Of a DNA stretch of 64,000 bases, positions 11,501 through 22,263 are shown piece after piece. Source of the DNA: Dryocosmus kuriphilus (Eukaryota > Arthropoda > Insecta > Hymenoptera > Cynipidae). A program made the translations under genes and the position numbers. The first letter of the stretch is position 1. Every line of letters begins with the position of its first letter. The DNA lies in NCBI GenBank assembly GCA_038277395.1, contig CM076189.1, forward strand, positions 79,287,421 to 79,351,420. Direction: 5' to 3'. Below the pieces are notes generated by a model. That model worked only from the letters and a program-made list of their open reading frames with translations, had not been told where the DNA came from and ran no database searches.

Positions 11501-13269
11501 CATAAAAATATTCTTTTTGTAAATTGCAAAATGCAGGATAAATAACGTTTCACATATAAAGCTTTGTTTTCGGAGGTTGTCCAAGGCAGGAAATACTAAA
11601 AATTCAGATTTGCACTTGAAACTAAAATCAAACATTTTCTTAATATCTATAATATTGACCATAAAAGTGCCAGAGGTTATAAAAGAATATTGATTTTTGT
11701 AAAAATGGTGAACAGTTGAATGTAACACACAAGTTTTATCTAAAAAAAAACGACCTTAAGGTGGTTGAGTATTACCTTTTGTAAAGAATAAAATGTTTCG
11801 GAGTTATTCCGCGGCAAGAAATTCTAAAAGGTAGGCTGACATTTTGGAGTACTTTTCGACACCGATCCCAGAAAAAACATATTGGGCATCATTGTTGGAA
11901 TACTATGAATCCTTTTTATTCAAGAATATGTTCTTTTGAAGACCAAATGTGATTTAACCCCTTAAATGCCTTTAAATATTTTAAATCTCTTAAAATTCTC
12001 GAAACACTTCAAATCTCTTAAAACCTATAAAATTGATTAAATTTACTTTTACTTAAAACGTTTGAACTTTTAAAATTCTCCAAATCTCTGCATACATTGA
12101 AAGCTTTGAGCCACTTAAAGATCCCTCCTTAAACCCCTCCAAAATTCATTAAAACGCCTAAAATCACTAAAAGCCTTGAAATTCCTAAGATCCTTTTGAA
12201 TACTTTAAATCCTTTAAGCTCTCTTAACGTTCCTTAAATCCCGCAACATACCTTCAAAGACTTAACACCTCTTAAAATCCTTAAAATCTGTTAAAGACCA
12301 TTAAAAATTTAACTGGAAATTTTTGTTTTTAATTTCAATTTTGATAGAACAGTATTCAAAATCGTATCGGGAAGGTTGAAAAAATTGGGGAAAAATTGAT
12401 ACTATTGCAGAAAAATTATATTTCATAACTGAAATGAAAGAATATTTGAAAAAGAAGAGTAAAGTTCCATCCTTCTGTAATAATTTGTAAGATTTTATAG
12501 GAAAAATTCACAAGAATTGTGGAAAAGTGCCATTATTGTAGGAACTATAAAAGTAATGGAAGATGATAATTCCGGAAAATAAGAATTATGACAAACCGAA
12601 ACTCAGAAGAATTAAAATTATGTCAAACGATAGCTTGAAAAAATCCAACTCTGGTAAATAATTATTAGAGAAAACAAATATTGTGATAAATAATAATACA
12701 TTAAAACAAGTTGCGATAAACGGGATTCCGGTAAATTAATAAATACGCAAAATAAAATTTCGGGAATATTCGTGCGTTACGAAGATAATTTTAAAAAGTA
12801 AAGAAAATTCATAACAGTTCTTCAAAATGTAACGGAATTTAAGGGAAATCTATCAAATTATAGAATTAGGAATGTCATCGAAAACGTGAAAGCAACAAAT
12901 ATTTTAATGCTTTCGCTTATGGAAATTTTATAATTTGGGAGGCCTTGAATTTCAACTAAATTTTTAAAGCTACTGTTTTGAGCTTGTTATAGTCATGAAA
13001 TTCGTCATTAAACAATTCAATTTTAAAGCGTTAAAATTGAATAATATCTTTTAAATTCTCTTTCTCGTGCCATATGGAAAATTTTGATGATTACTTTTAG
13101 GTACGAACAACTCGAAATGGAAGCATTTAAATAAACATTTTTGAAAGTATATCAGTGTAATATATGCTGTAAATAATAATAATAATAATAATAATATTCT
13201 TTTATACTTACATTTAAAATGAGAATAATACAAGTATGCTAGAAATATAATGTTAGTAATCATCATCAT
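343..13269 (-). CDS. Secreted-protein family, gene 1 (three exons, TE-invaded intron)
   Basis: Spliced prediction on the minus strand. Exon 1 (13269-13212) codes a signal peptide, MMMITNIIFLAYLYYSHFK, and ends at GTAAGT. Exon 2 (10323-10240, 84 nt) has an AG acceptor and a GTAAGT donor. Exon 3 (818-343) starts after TTGCAG and ends at TAA. Phases 1 and 1 keep the frame, giving about 205 residues. The protein has a short acidic region (RFDLNIALDSNGEP), an SP/RSRSPP stretch and a C-terminal region with EYIVLST and RIKVH. Exon lengths and phases match genes 2 and 3, which is the main support. Intron 2 is 9.4 kb instead of about 250 bp because a Polinton derivative sits in it, so correct splicing is doubtful. 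A TATATATA box lies at 13346-13353. Role unknown; secretion is inferred from the N-terminus. Confidence 0.55.
900..2209. other. AT-rich non-coding stretch, nothing recognised
   Basis: Lies within intron 2 of gene 1. No convincing ORF, RNA gene or element end was seen. It is AT-rich with long A and T runs. Confidence 0.4.
2210..2766. repeat. Degenerate AT-rich minisatellite (CCGAAATTTAAAATT type)
   Basis: Loosely repeated pieces such as CCGAAATTTAAAATTGT and CGAAATTCAAAACTATCGAT. The same type resumes at about 10124-10215, so the Polinton derivative inserted inside this tract and split it. Confidence 0.5.
2767..3660. repeat. Left long terminal inverted repeat of the Polinton derivative
   Basis: Pairs imperfectly with 9175-10123. 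Shared blocks include the TGACGTCA motifs, a G/C homopolymer run (3337-3346 against the C run near 9687), ACACGTCTAGAC-like blocks and the AGGAACAATGACAT block. It ends in a (TA)n run at about 3564-3620. Confidence 0.65.
4649..5594 (+). mobile_element. Internally deleted mariner (same family as 26577-27854)
   Basis: Ends are CGAGGTGTGATCAAAAAGTA and, in reverse complement, CGATTTGTGATCAGAAAGTA. The flanking dinucleotides have decayed from TA. It is about 946 bp against 1278 bp for its relative, because the middle of the transposase is missing. Reading starts near 4853 (MDQRMCIQFCVKNG), has a stop after about 40 codons, skips to the segment after the first catalytic aspartate, and then continues as the ORF at 5124-5477. 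Confidence 0.8.
4853..5557 (+). pseudogene. Mariner transposase remnant
   Basis: The C-terminal part at 5124-5477 keeps HHDNALAH (second catalytic Asp) and PDFAPCDFFLF (third Asp) with mariner-type spacing. The region holding the first Asp is deleted, and there are in-frame stops and a frameshift. It cannot code an active enzyme. It is nested in the Polinton derivative, so it is younger than that insertion. Confidence 0.8.
5595..7245. other. Non-coding interior of the Polinton derivative
   Basis: Contains two direct, diverged copies of a GGAGGAGG-rich block followed by an ATACTCAAACTTTTCC-like block (5958-6045 and 6360-6440). Inverted counterparts lie near 8930-9030. CT-rich runs at 6870-6960 and an ATG/CAT run at 7125-7150 are simple repeats. 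The short ORFs here come from these repeats. Confidence 0.4.
7271..7743 (+). pseudogene. Truncated homologue of the Polinton protein at 46332-47222
   Basis: The first part (7271-7633) is a charged N-terminal segment followed by a strongly acidic stretch (EDEEEEFEQHD, NNEDEDDGGED). A frameshift near a run of seven T (about 7567) moves the reading to another frame, which contains YWEDPHEFVDRM and ends with IIAIINELREAGITEE at 7743. These two motifs line up with YWDDPNELVDRL and IVSIIEELREAGIIY at the C-terminus of the unknown protein of the intact Polinton. The long middle part of that protein is absent. It identifies the surrounding element as Polinton-derived. Confidence 0.7.
7744..9174. other. 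Non-coding interior of the Polinton derivative with simple repeats
   Basis: AT-rich. Holds (TA)n at about 8477-8510 and (CT)n at about 8538-8580. A block at 8590-8660 with TTCGACAAG-type words is also seen in the right arm of the intact Polinton. No coding sequence. Confidence 0.4.
9175..10123. repeat. Right long terminal inverted repeat of the Polinton derivative
   Basis: Reverse-complement partner of 2767-3660. Divergence is clear by eye (many substitutions and small indels), so the insertion is not recent. Confidence 0.65.
10324..13211. repeat. Intron 1 of gene 1, mostly degenerate CCTTAAA-type repeat
   Basis: From about 10500 to 11395 and 11950 to 12310 the sequence is a run of loosely spaced CCTTAAA, CTTAAAATC and CCCTTAAA words. 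It is an irregular minisatellite, not a clean tandem array. 11396-11945 is unique AT-rich sequence. 12310-13050 resembles 22970-23720 and 54540-55190 (words like GGAAAAATTG, AATTCGGGAAAATAAG), so it is part of the repeated unit. Confidence 0.55.
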
Positions 13270-13345
13270 TTTTTTAAACGGGCACGTTGATAAAATAACG
13301 AAAATAAATTTTTTTTAGGAATTATAACTCTCCATAAATGGCTGC

Positions 13346-13353
13346 TATATATA
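13346..13353 (-). promoter_or_regulatory. TATA box of secreted-family gene 1
   Basis: TATATATA lies about 80 nt upstream of the predicted ATG at 13269. The flanking GCAGCCATTTAT block is shared with the other units of the array. Confidence 0.45.
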
Positions 13354-14454
13354 CGGTCCTTTATTACATTTATCTGATAATGGCACTTTACTTATTTTAT
13401 AAAAATAATGTAAAATATGAATATATTTGTTCTCAGATTTTGACATTTTTCGTATTTACCAGATTTGTTAAAAACAACCTTTATAAAATCAGAATTATTA
13501 TAAATTACTGTGTTTGTGAAAGATTGCATGATAAAGTCAGTAAAATCAAAGTTAGAATCATTTTCGTTAACTTTTACGTTTCTGTGTTATATATGAGGAT
13601 TCAGTTAATAAAAAAAAATTCGGTTAAAGCAACTTCTTTTAAATTCTCATTTTTTTGAGATCCAGTTGGATTCCATAGACATGTCAGAAAGACTCGCATC
13701 CCGGATGGGAGAATCTGCAAGAAGAAATAGTGGAATAATATTTTTGAGAACGTACTTTTATTATCACGAATCCTAGGGTGCCCAGAACTCAAGAGTAGGA
13801 GGTGGAGAAGGATGACGAGGAGGAGGTGGTGAAGGAGCACGTGGATGAGGAGGAAGAGTGGATGGAACGTGAGGATCTAGTCAGATAAAATGCACAAAAG
13901 GTTGAATATTATTGGATATCTCACAGATATTTAGGGAAGACTTTGAATTATTTTCCCATATCTGAGCTGAATAATTAATTCGAAATCCTCGAACCTATCC
14001 ACATATGAACAGGTTCGGGTCCGGTCCTTTTTGGTTTACTATTACTGTCCAGTTCAACATTCAGATCAAATGCTCCATATCTCTATGAACCTAATTTGGT
14101 AAAAAAGGTCTTTATTTATTTTAGAAGGTAACGTCATCGTTAAGGAGATACAGATTTTTTTTGGTATAACGCTAATATAAAGTAACTTATGAAATTCAGA
14201 CACTATGCAAGAAAAAAACGTTGTGGCTCTTTTTGAGAAAAAATCCTTTTCTTATCTTAAAAAAATCCACATAATTTTAAAATAATTTGTTCAAAGTGTC
14301 CTGGGAGCATAATACTTTATACGAAATGAAACTTCAAATATTGATAAAAATCATGAAAAGCATGGAAAAAATTGGATTTTGAACATTCCTTTCTTCCAGT
14401 CCACACGTGTCCCGTAATCTCGTAAACCATTTAATCAATAAAAGTCCGACAATT

Positions 14455-14899
14455 TAAACCCCTTAAATCTTTTCGAACTATTATTTAAACCATTTGTATA
14501 CCTTAAAGAATATTAAAGCCCCTAAAAAGCTCGATAAACAATAAAAATCCATTAAGTGTAATAAAATTATAAGACCATTAAAGTCCCTTCAGTCTCTTAA
14601 ACCTTATAAATCCCATGATATACGTTAATATCCCTTAAAATCCTTTGTAGGACTTAAAATTCTTAAAATTTGTTAAACACTTCCAACCTTCTAAAATCCT
14701 TAAAATCCCTTATATTACTTAAATTCCTCAAATCCCTTAAATTCATTTTGCCTGCTAAGGCCTCATTAACCCTTAAAGTCTTTGAAAAAAGCTAAATCCC
14801 TTAAAACTCCTAAAACCCAAAATCCTTCAATATCCTTCAAAGCCCTTAAAATCATGAAGCTGTTCAAATCCCTTCAATCCTTTAAACTCCTTATATCCC
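14455..14899. repeat. CCTTAAA-type degenerate repeat tract
   Basis: Irregular CCTTAAA/CTTAAAATC words in the first intron of the decayed unit. The tract is interrupted by the piggyBac remnant and resumes at 16735-16880. Confidence 0.55.
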
Positions 14900-15013
14900 T
14901 TAACATTAGGTGTTAGATGGTTCTAATCTGTCATCTGAAGATGAATCTTCTGCTTGTGGTGAAGAGAATCCCTCACCTACCTATGAAAAACATCCAACCC
15001 CGGCGGTTGAAAA

Positions 15014-15054
<41 letters not shown>

Positions 15055-16717
15055 TGGCCGTAATATATTTTAAGAAATACAGAAGTATCTTCGGTTTGAA
15101 GATAAACAGACAAGATCCTTGAGGAAACAAACAGACAAGCTCTGCTTAGCCTCTGAAGTGTGGGATAACTTTATTAAAAAATGTATTGCCTGCTACAAAA
15201 CTACTCAAAATATAAATGTGGATGAGCAGCTTTTCCCTTCCAAGTGTCGCTGCCCTTTTACACAGTTCATGGACAATAAACCAGACAAATATGGTATCAA
15301 GTATTGGTTTGCTACAGATGCTAAGGAAAGATATGTTCTGAATGCATTCCCTTACTTGGGGAAGGATGAATCAAGGCCTGTAGATAAAAGCGTCTGAGAG
15401 TATGTCACGTTGCGCCTTCTAGAGCCATGCCTAGTAAAAGGTAGAAACACCGCTACAAACAATTTCTTTACGTCTGTCCCTCTGACCAAAGCACTGAAGG
15501 AAAAAGTATTAGTCTTGTAGGGACTCTAACAAGAATAGGAGCGAAGTGCCACGCTCCTTTCAGAAGGCCCAGGACCGGCTGTACGGTTCAGTCATTTACA
15601 AGACAGGTGACATCACACTTACCTCTTACCAGGGAAAAACTTCCAAGAATGTCGTAGTCCTCAGCATTCTACATACAGGGATTATTGTGGATAAAACATC
15701 TGAATAGAAAAAACCAGAATCAGTTTATTTTACAATGCGACAAAGGCCGGCGTGGATAGCGTCGACCAGATGTGTCGCAAGTACGGCGTTAGGTCCATGT
15801 CACTTCGCTGGCCAGTGCACGTCTTCTTCAATATCCTAGACTTAGCCATGATCAATGCCCAAACTTTGTACAGACTTGAGTTTGGTTCTGTGATCAGCCA
15901 GCGCAAATTCATCCTGCAGGTGGTTGAGGAGTTGGCTGAACCTTACGCATCAAGCAGGCCAAGTAAGATGAGTGATAATGGACTAGTTATACCTCAAAAT
16001 GCTGATGGACATCGAAAGCACTGTCAGGTGGTACTCTGCAACAAGAACAGAACAAAATCACCATGTGATGCATGCAACTAATATATGTTTGGAAAATTCG
16101 TGAATGAGCGTAAAGTGTGCGAAAGTTGTGTGAGCAAAATCAGTAATATTGACCTGCTTGTGGTCATAAATTTGATCTTTTTCTTCTCAACATTTTTTAC
16201 AGTGTAGCATTTATTTCCATAATTAGTTATCATGTGTCTGCCAAAAAGATATTAATAATAACGGTGGGCTTTTATACAATTCATAATGTCATACGTGTTT
16301 ATTGATGCCTTAGTGTATGCTTGCTTTGTAATTTTTAAGTAGTTGCATTTCATATCTATTTTTTGTAAAGTCCCTAATAATAGCAGTGTTACTTATGGAA
16401 CACATTGATTTGCATAAGACAGACCCTTAATTGTTTTACCATGTTGTCTTTTCTCCCGTTCACCGATTTAAGTAAATTTTTATGCAAAACTTACTATTTC
16501 CAGTGCTTTGACCTAACTATTTTTTTACAGTGTACCATCAGCTGTGGTGACCTTGACCGTTGTAAGGCTTAAAATACACTTGCAGCAATATACGTAACAA
16601 AAAACATCAGAATGTAACTCTTCATAAAAGCTTTGAATATAAAAAAATAGATAACCGTCAAATGACGGCTCACGGTACCCAGAGTGGGGCCGATCATTTC
16701 GGTACCACTAGAGTTAA
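14900..16717 (+). mobile_element. piggyBac-like DNA transposon remnant
   Basis: Transposase fragments (14910-16081) lie between possible TTAA sites at 14900-14903 and 16714-16717. These borders are tentative, because the CCTTAAA tract supplies TTAA by chance. The right part has a short palindrome, CCGTCAAATGACGG (16657-16670), near the putative end. A (CA)n run (15017-15052) lies in the coding region. Confidence 0.6.
14910..16165 (+). pseudogene. piggyBac transposase pseudogene
   Basis: The N-terminal acidic piece (14910 on, SSEDESSACGEENPS) is followed by a catalytic-domain piece (15119-15397) with VDEQLFPSKCRCPFTQFM and YVLNAFPYLGKDE, then a C-terminal piece (15752-16081) with DQMCRKYGVRS and RRWP-like LRWPVHVFFNILDLAMINA. 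A cysteine-rich end (CQVVLCNKNRTKSPCDACN) continues past a stop at 16079-16081 into KVCESCV, as in the C-terminal zinc-binding region of piggyBac proteins. Several stops and missing segments make it inactive. Confidence 0.8.
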
Positions 16718-16734
16718 AGTGCATTAATCAGTTC

Positions 16735-16880
16735 AAGTCCTTTAAAACATCTAAAAGCACCTAAAATCCCTTAAAATCCCTTAAAAATACTTTAAGAGCT
16801 TAAAATCCCTTAAAACACTTCAAATCACTTAAGATCTCTTAAATGACATAAATACACTCAAATCACTCATTCCCTTAGAA
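16735..16880. repeat. CCTTAAA-type degenerate repeat tract
   Basis: Continuation of the intron-1 repeat of the decayed unit after the piggyBac insertion. Confidence 0.5.
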
Positions 16881-17619
16881 ACTTACATAATTTAATAATA
16901 TATTTTAAATTCTCTTTTTCATGCAATATGAAAAATTTCGATGAATAATTTTAGCAATGAACAACACAAAATGAAAGCCTTTAATTAAACATGTTTATGA
17001 ACATGTGCATGTAGAACTTGTTATAAATAATAATTATAATAATCTCTTACACATGCATTTAAAATCAGCGATAAAAAAGGAAGGTGGGAGATACAATATT
17101 AGTAAAAATCTTCGTTCTTTTTGACGCGGATAAAATGACAAAAACTAGTCATTTTAGGAATTACATGTCTCGATAAATGGCTGCGATATGTACCCTGCTT
17201 TGTTACTTTCATCTGATAATGATGACTTGTTTGTTCTTTAAAAAAATAATTTGAATCAATGAATACTGTTTTTCTGAGATTCCGAAATTTTCCATACTTC
17301 CAAAATTTATTACACACAGAATCTTCGGAAAATCGGAGACATTAAAGATTACAAATTTTATTTAAAATTGCGTGATACAGCGAGTATATGGCAAAAGACG
17401 TTCAAATCATTTTAATTTTCCTTTAAGCTTTTATGTTACGTAAAATAATTCAACTAATTAATTTAAAAAACTTGGTTAATGCTGTTATTAAATTCGAGGA
17501 AAGAGTGGAAAGATCCTCATGATTAAATTTAACATAAGGGATGATTAATCAAAATAGAGATTTAAAGTATCGACACTTCCAGACCAGTTTAATAATGATA
17601 ATGTTATGTACAACGTTTC

Positions 17620-18119
17620 NNNNNNNNNNNNNNNNNNNNNNNNNNNNNNNNNNNNNNNNNNNNNNNNNNNNNNNNNNNNNNNNNNNNNNNNNNNNNNNNN
17701 NNNNNNNNNNNNNNNNNNNNNNNNNNNNNNNNNNNNNNNNNNNNNNNNNNNNNNNNNNNNNNNNNNNNNNNNNNNNNNNNNNNNNNNNNNNNNNNNNNNN
17801 NNNNNNNNNNNNNNNNNNNNNNNNNNNNNNNNNNNNNNNNNNNNNNNNNNNNNNNNNNNNNNNNNNNNNNNNNNNNNNNNNNNNNNNNNNNNNNNNNNNN
17901 NNNNNNNNNNNNNNNNNNNNNNNNNNNNNNNNNNNNNNNNNNNNNNNNNNNNNNNNNNNNNNNNNNNNNNNNNNNNNNNNNNNNNNNNNNNNNNNNNNNN
18001 NNNNNNNNNNNNNNNNNNNNNNNNNNNNNNNNNNNNNNNNNNNNNNNNNNNNNNNNNNNNNNNNNNNNNNNNNNNNNNNNNNNNNNNNNNNNNNNNNNNN
18101 NNNNNNNNNNNNNNNNNNN
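17620..18119. other. Assembly gap (500 N)
   Basis: Exactly 500 N, a default gap size, so the true length is unknown. The gap starts within the inverted copy, right after the reverse complement of the hammerhead GAAAC. Confidence 0.99.
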
Positions 18120-18397
18120 CTTTCCTTCTTAGGCATTGAACATTACTAAAAAAATGAAGCTACAAAAAATCAAACAAATCCTTTTTTGCTCTATTACTAT
18201 ATCATCAATGAACTCATACGTTCAATTATTTTAAACATTGGTTCAAAAAAACCTGCTAGACTATTAAAAATGGACTTTAACAAATTTTAATTTATTCTCT
18301 GGTGAGTTAATTTTAAATAATTTTAATTAATATAATCCCCACATTGTAATATTCTTCGATGTAATTTTATTGTGTTTCCATATTTATATTTATCTAG

Positions 18398-18441
18398 ATG
18401 TACCTGATGAGGTCAGCAAGTACTGACGAAACGTTGTACAT
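18398..18441 (+). ncRNA. Candidate minimal hammerhead ribozyme
   Basis: Stem I ATGTAC (18398-18403) pairs with GTACAT (18436-18441). The core CTGATGA is at 18404-18410. Stem II GTCAG (18412-18416) pairs with CTGAC (18423-18427) around a CAAGTA loop. GAAAC at 18428-18432 is followed by GTT, so stem III would be only A-C against G-U, with cleavage expected after U18435. Such very short stem III hammerheads are described in Penelope-like elements and act as dimers. An extra G at 18411 between the core and stem II is unusual. Confidence 0.6.
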
Positions 18442-18617
18442 AACATTATCATTATTAAACTGGTCTGGAAGTGTCGATACTTTAAATCTCTATTTTGGTT
18501 AATGCTACTTTTTCAAAATTGTAATTTGTATGAGATCCAGTTGAATTCCATAGGTTTTCTATGTATCTAGTAAAATTAATGAATTTTATACAGACTAACT
18601 AAACGAAAAACTTACCC

Positions 18618-21600
18618 GAGTCTCGGCCTCCGATTTAATTCGTTCTGAAATATTTTTTAGAACACTAAAAAATAAGAAACACGTGTTTTTTTATAACTGA
18701 CTGAATTCATATTTAGGGGATGAAATCAACCTTCAAATTTTTCGAGTAATTACTTGAGAAATAAAATTTTCAGTGAAATTAATCATTCAAGAATCAGTGC
18801 AAATGTTTTTTCGACTGATATGATGCTATTCGATTGCGGTAAAATATTTATGTTTCAAGTACCACACACTTAAGTTGGGGTTAACTACCCTCTGTTGCTA
18901 ATATACACAAAAACTATCTGATTTTCATCCAAAGTTAAATTTTATTTGTGAATGAATAATGAAATAGGATAAAAAATGTAAGACGTCGTATCGCTTTACA
19001 CTCTGTTTCAAAGTCAAAAAGGGTAAACTACCCTTAGTGCACATTTTTATTTTCTTCAACAATTGTAATAGCTGCAGCTCAATGGTCGTAGTGAAAAATT
19101 ATGTTCCCGACAGAAAACATCGTGGAAATAGAAAAAATCGCACGTTACCGGCATGAGGCACCCCTATGTTGATTAGAAGGCGTTTACCTACCCTCAAAGA
19201 ACTTGTAACATTAATGGGAATTTTAAGTGTGGCAAATTATTTCTTCTGGTATATAAAATTTTACAGAAATTGATTTTATTTATTTCTTATAATATTTGGT
19301 AGAAAATAACATTGTTTTACGGTACTCACATATATACCACGAGATATTATTCTTCATATTTATTACAGATATAGTCATCGTGAAAAAAATGTTTCATACA
19401 CAGTCATTTGTTACATTAGGAAAATCTGGTGTTGCAACACAATATGCACCATTGACTTGTGAATATCCTTTAATCGCAAAATCTACGGGATTTTCGAAAT
19501 CTCGTATCCTGATATCTACATATCTGCTTTTATACCATAAGTATTGAAAAATGTTTTTATATCTTGGAGATGATATTTGATAGTGAACAAGAGATTGGAG
19601 TTCAATAATATTGTTCCTTTAGTGGAGGTTTATGTCATAATTATGTAACAAAGCATCATCCGAAAAACGTTTAAAAAAACATTTCCATACTCCAAATCCA
19701 TACACGTCTAATGGCAGGAGCATACCTGTGGTTCCTTTTGGAATTACCTTAGGTATGACAGTTTTACCAGCAGATGCTTCTTTTCTACAGTGTCGGTATA
19801 GTGTCCAGTCCATAAATCCAATAATAATACACTTGTACTTTTAGAATTAGGAAAAAATATTTCTTTCACCCATTTATTGAGATGGTATTTAAAACACAGG
19901 TAATATATTTTAAGTTGAGTAAAAAATGTTCAAAGTTATAAAAATAAAGGAAAAAAGAAAAGTGGCTTCGCATACCTGATGTCAGCTTCCCAGATTTTGA
20001 AGCAGTTACGAAAACACTAGACAGTCTGAATAATGTTTGTTCTACTACTAGCCCAAATTTCCCACATGATTCTTTTAGGACCATAAATAATGAAGACAAC
20101 AACCTTCTGTCGGCACTGATGATAAGTTGAGATGTGTAGCTGTGCATAGTCGAAGATATAGATTGCACAACCCATTCGACTTTTTTTTGACCTTCCAGTG
20201 CTAAATTTTTCCTGAATGCAGCTCTAGTTGGAATCCACTTTAGTCCGTGTTATAAACATTTAGAATTCCACACAGCTCTATCAAAGGCTTCATTTAACTG
20301 ACGAAATTAACTGCTTTTTGCTTCAATACTTCATTATCTTCTATTGGTTTTCGTATTACAAATGTTGTCACTTTTCTAGAAACAATGCGATGAGATTTTC
20401 AAATTTATGTATCCACTTCTCGGAAGATGTGAAGACCATTTCCTTATCATTCTGATTCCTGTCAGCTTTTAGAGCCCACCTTCAGAGATCTCTGTCACGA
20501 ACAGTAAACCCAGCATTAAGAGCATCAGTAAATGTGTTAATGACAAATTTTGTTATTCTTAATAACTTGTGTTTTATTGTTTCCCCTGCTTTCACTTAAT
20601 CAGCCAACCTTGTTATTTGAAGTTCAGAAGAGAGATGTTGGAACGTATGTTGAACAGTGTGAAATTTCCTTCTTCTCTTTACTCCATCTGCGTTTTTCCA
20701 GAATTCAAAAGCTTGTTTTTTATATTCAAACTCCACATCAGTGTTTTTCTGTGAGCTATTTCCCACAAGTTTCTTCCATTCTGTCCATTTGGTTTCGCTG
20801 CCACCATCGTCATGATCATCAATTATTTCAATTTCAGATTCTTTGAACGGTTCTTGAAAGAATAAAGACTGTTCCTTATGTAGTTCCACATTGAATTCAA
20901 ATACAGTGTCAAGTAAGAACTGTTTTAGTTTTTCTGTCAAAAAAGTCTCCTCCCGTGTTACAGGTGTCTCCGTCAAATACATTGTTTCGAACGTTGCAAG
21001 AATCAAATTTATTATGTTCACAGGATTCGCGACCATTTTAACAAGTTTCCTTTAATTTACTCTGTATCACCTTATTTCACAGTTTCTTCAGGAACAAATA
21101 ATTTTGTGTGTGTAAATTTCTTCTTGTATTGTACAATTAAGTTTGCACAAGCTACCATGTTTTTCCTGGTACCGTGCGATAATTAAAGCACATAAGCGAC
21201 ATATATACATTATACGTAAGACAAATGAAAATTTTTGTGGTACCGTGTTCAAATAAAAGATAGGCACAACACATACACATTACATGTACAAAAAATGATA
21301 ATATGTCTACATACCCGGCGTGAATATTTGTTTGAAAGCTGATACAAGTTATCAGTCTGGAACAATGGGTAGTGACTAGAACTTTTCGCTTGTTTTTTCA
21401 AGAAAAAAAGAAAGATATGTTTCCCTTATGAAACTTTGAGTCTAGATCGAGATGCAGGGTTGAATATAGGGGATGTTCAAAGTAAAGATCTCGTTTCATT
21501 TGATGAAAAAATCCCTAACTTTCTGGGAGTTCAAACAGTTTCAAGTATATAAAAAACATTTAAATAACGTTAATTCACATTTAAAAAATCTCTATATAAC

Positions 21601-22263
21601 ATGCGACATATAATAACTATGAAGAATAATATCTCGTAGAATATATGTGAGGACAGCAAAACAATGTTATATTCTACCAAATATTATAGGGGTAGATCAA
21701 ACCCTTCTAATCAGAGTAGGGGTGCCTCATGCCTGCAAAGTGCGATATTCTCTATTTCCACAATGTTTTCTGTCCTGAATGTAATTTTTCACTACGAACA
21801 TTGAGCTGCCACTGTTACAATAGTTGAAAAAAATAAAAATGTGCAACAAGGGTAGTTTACCCTTTTTGACTTTGAAATACAGAGTAAAAGGATATAATGT
21901 CTTGTATTTTTATACTATTTCATTATTCATTCACAAATAAAATTTCATTTGGATGAAAATCAGGAATTTTTGGCCATGCTACTCACAAAGGGTAGTTAAC
22001 CCCCACTTAAGGGGGCGGTACTTGAAACATAAATATTTTACTGCATTCGAATAGCATAATTTCAGTCGAAAAAACGTTTACACTGATTCGTGAATGACTA
22101 ATTTCACTGAAAATTGTATTTCTCAAGTAATTATTCGAAAAGCTTGAAGGGTGCTTTCATCACCTAAATATGAATTTGAGCAGGTATTAAAAAATACGGT
22201 TTTCTTTATTTTGTAGTTTTCTAGAACATATTTCAGAACCAATCAAATCGGAGGCGGACACTT
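18618..22263. mobile_element. DNA transposon with long (about 0.7-kb) terminal inverted repeats
   Basis: The left end GAGTCTCGGCCTCCGATTT and the right end in reverse complement, AGTGTCCGCCTCCGATTT, open inverted repeats that pair over about 18618-19370 and 21600-22263. The repeats carry blocks built on GGGTAGTTTACCC-like and GGGTTAACTACCC words. Decayed transposase reading lies between them on the minus strand. I could not find a clear target duplication. Confidence 0.65.
19296..21036 (-). pseudogene. DDE transposase pseudogene (pogo/CENP-B-like, tentative)
   Basis: The longest open piece (21036-20596) starts MVANPVNIINLILATFETMY and is acidic in the middle. Further on, in broken frames, a helix-turn-helix-like piece reads LRRWALKADRNQ, and a C-terminal piece (19813-19619 and beyond) reads IPKGTTGMLLPLDVYGFGVW, followed by RNNIIELQSL and SSPRYKNIFQYLWYKS. 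The PLDV motif resembles the third catalytic region of the DDE_1 group. Many stops and frameshifts make it inactive. The family is uncertain. Confidence 0.5.

Larger units (their letters stand above)
13680..17115 (-). pseudogene. Decayed unit of the secreted-protein family
   Basis: The same order as the intact genes is visible, but each part is damaged. Exon 3 is cut to about 35 nt (13680-13714). Exon 2 (14017-14100, still 84 nt) has an in-frame TAG at its start, and its donor has changed from GTAAGT to ATATGT. Exon 1 (about 17057-17115) has ACG for the start, internal stops and a lost donor (GCATGT). A piggyBac remnant sits in what was intron 1. This unit shows what neutral decay looks like in the array, against which genes 1-3 stand out. 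Confidence 0.65.
17550..18497. mobile_element. Penelope-like element fragment with inverted terminal copies
   Basis: A 70-nt segment at 17550-17619 recurs in inverted orientation at 18428-18497, almost identical. The assembly gap lies between. The right copy includes a hammerhead-type core (18398-18441). Penelope-like elements are known to carry terminal repeats in direct or inverted order and minimal hammerhead ribozymes. No reverse transcriptase is visible; it could be in the gap or absent. Assignment rests on the ribozyme motif and the inverted arrangement. Confidence 0.5.

Noticed and set aside
13338..13658. 106-codon plus-strand ORF
   Set aside because: Antisense to the promoter-side block of the host unit. 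Other copies of the same block do not keep it open.
15119..16081. Domesticated piggyBac gene
   Set aside because: Several stops and missing segments; no sign of selection.
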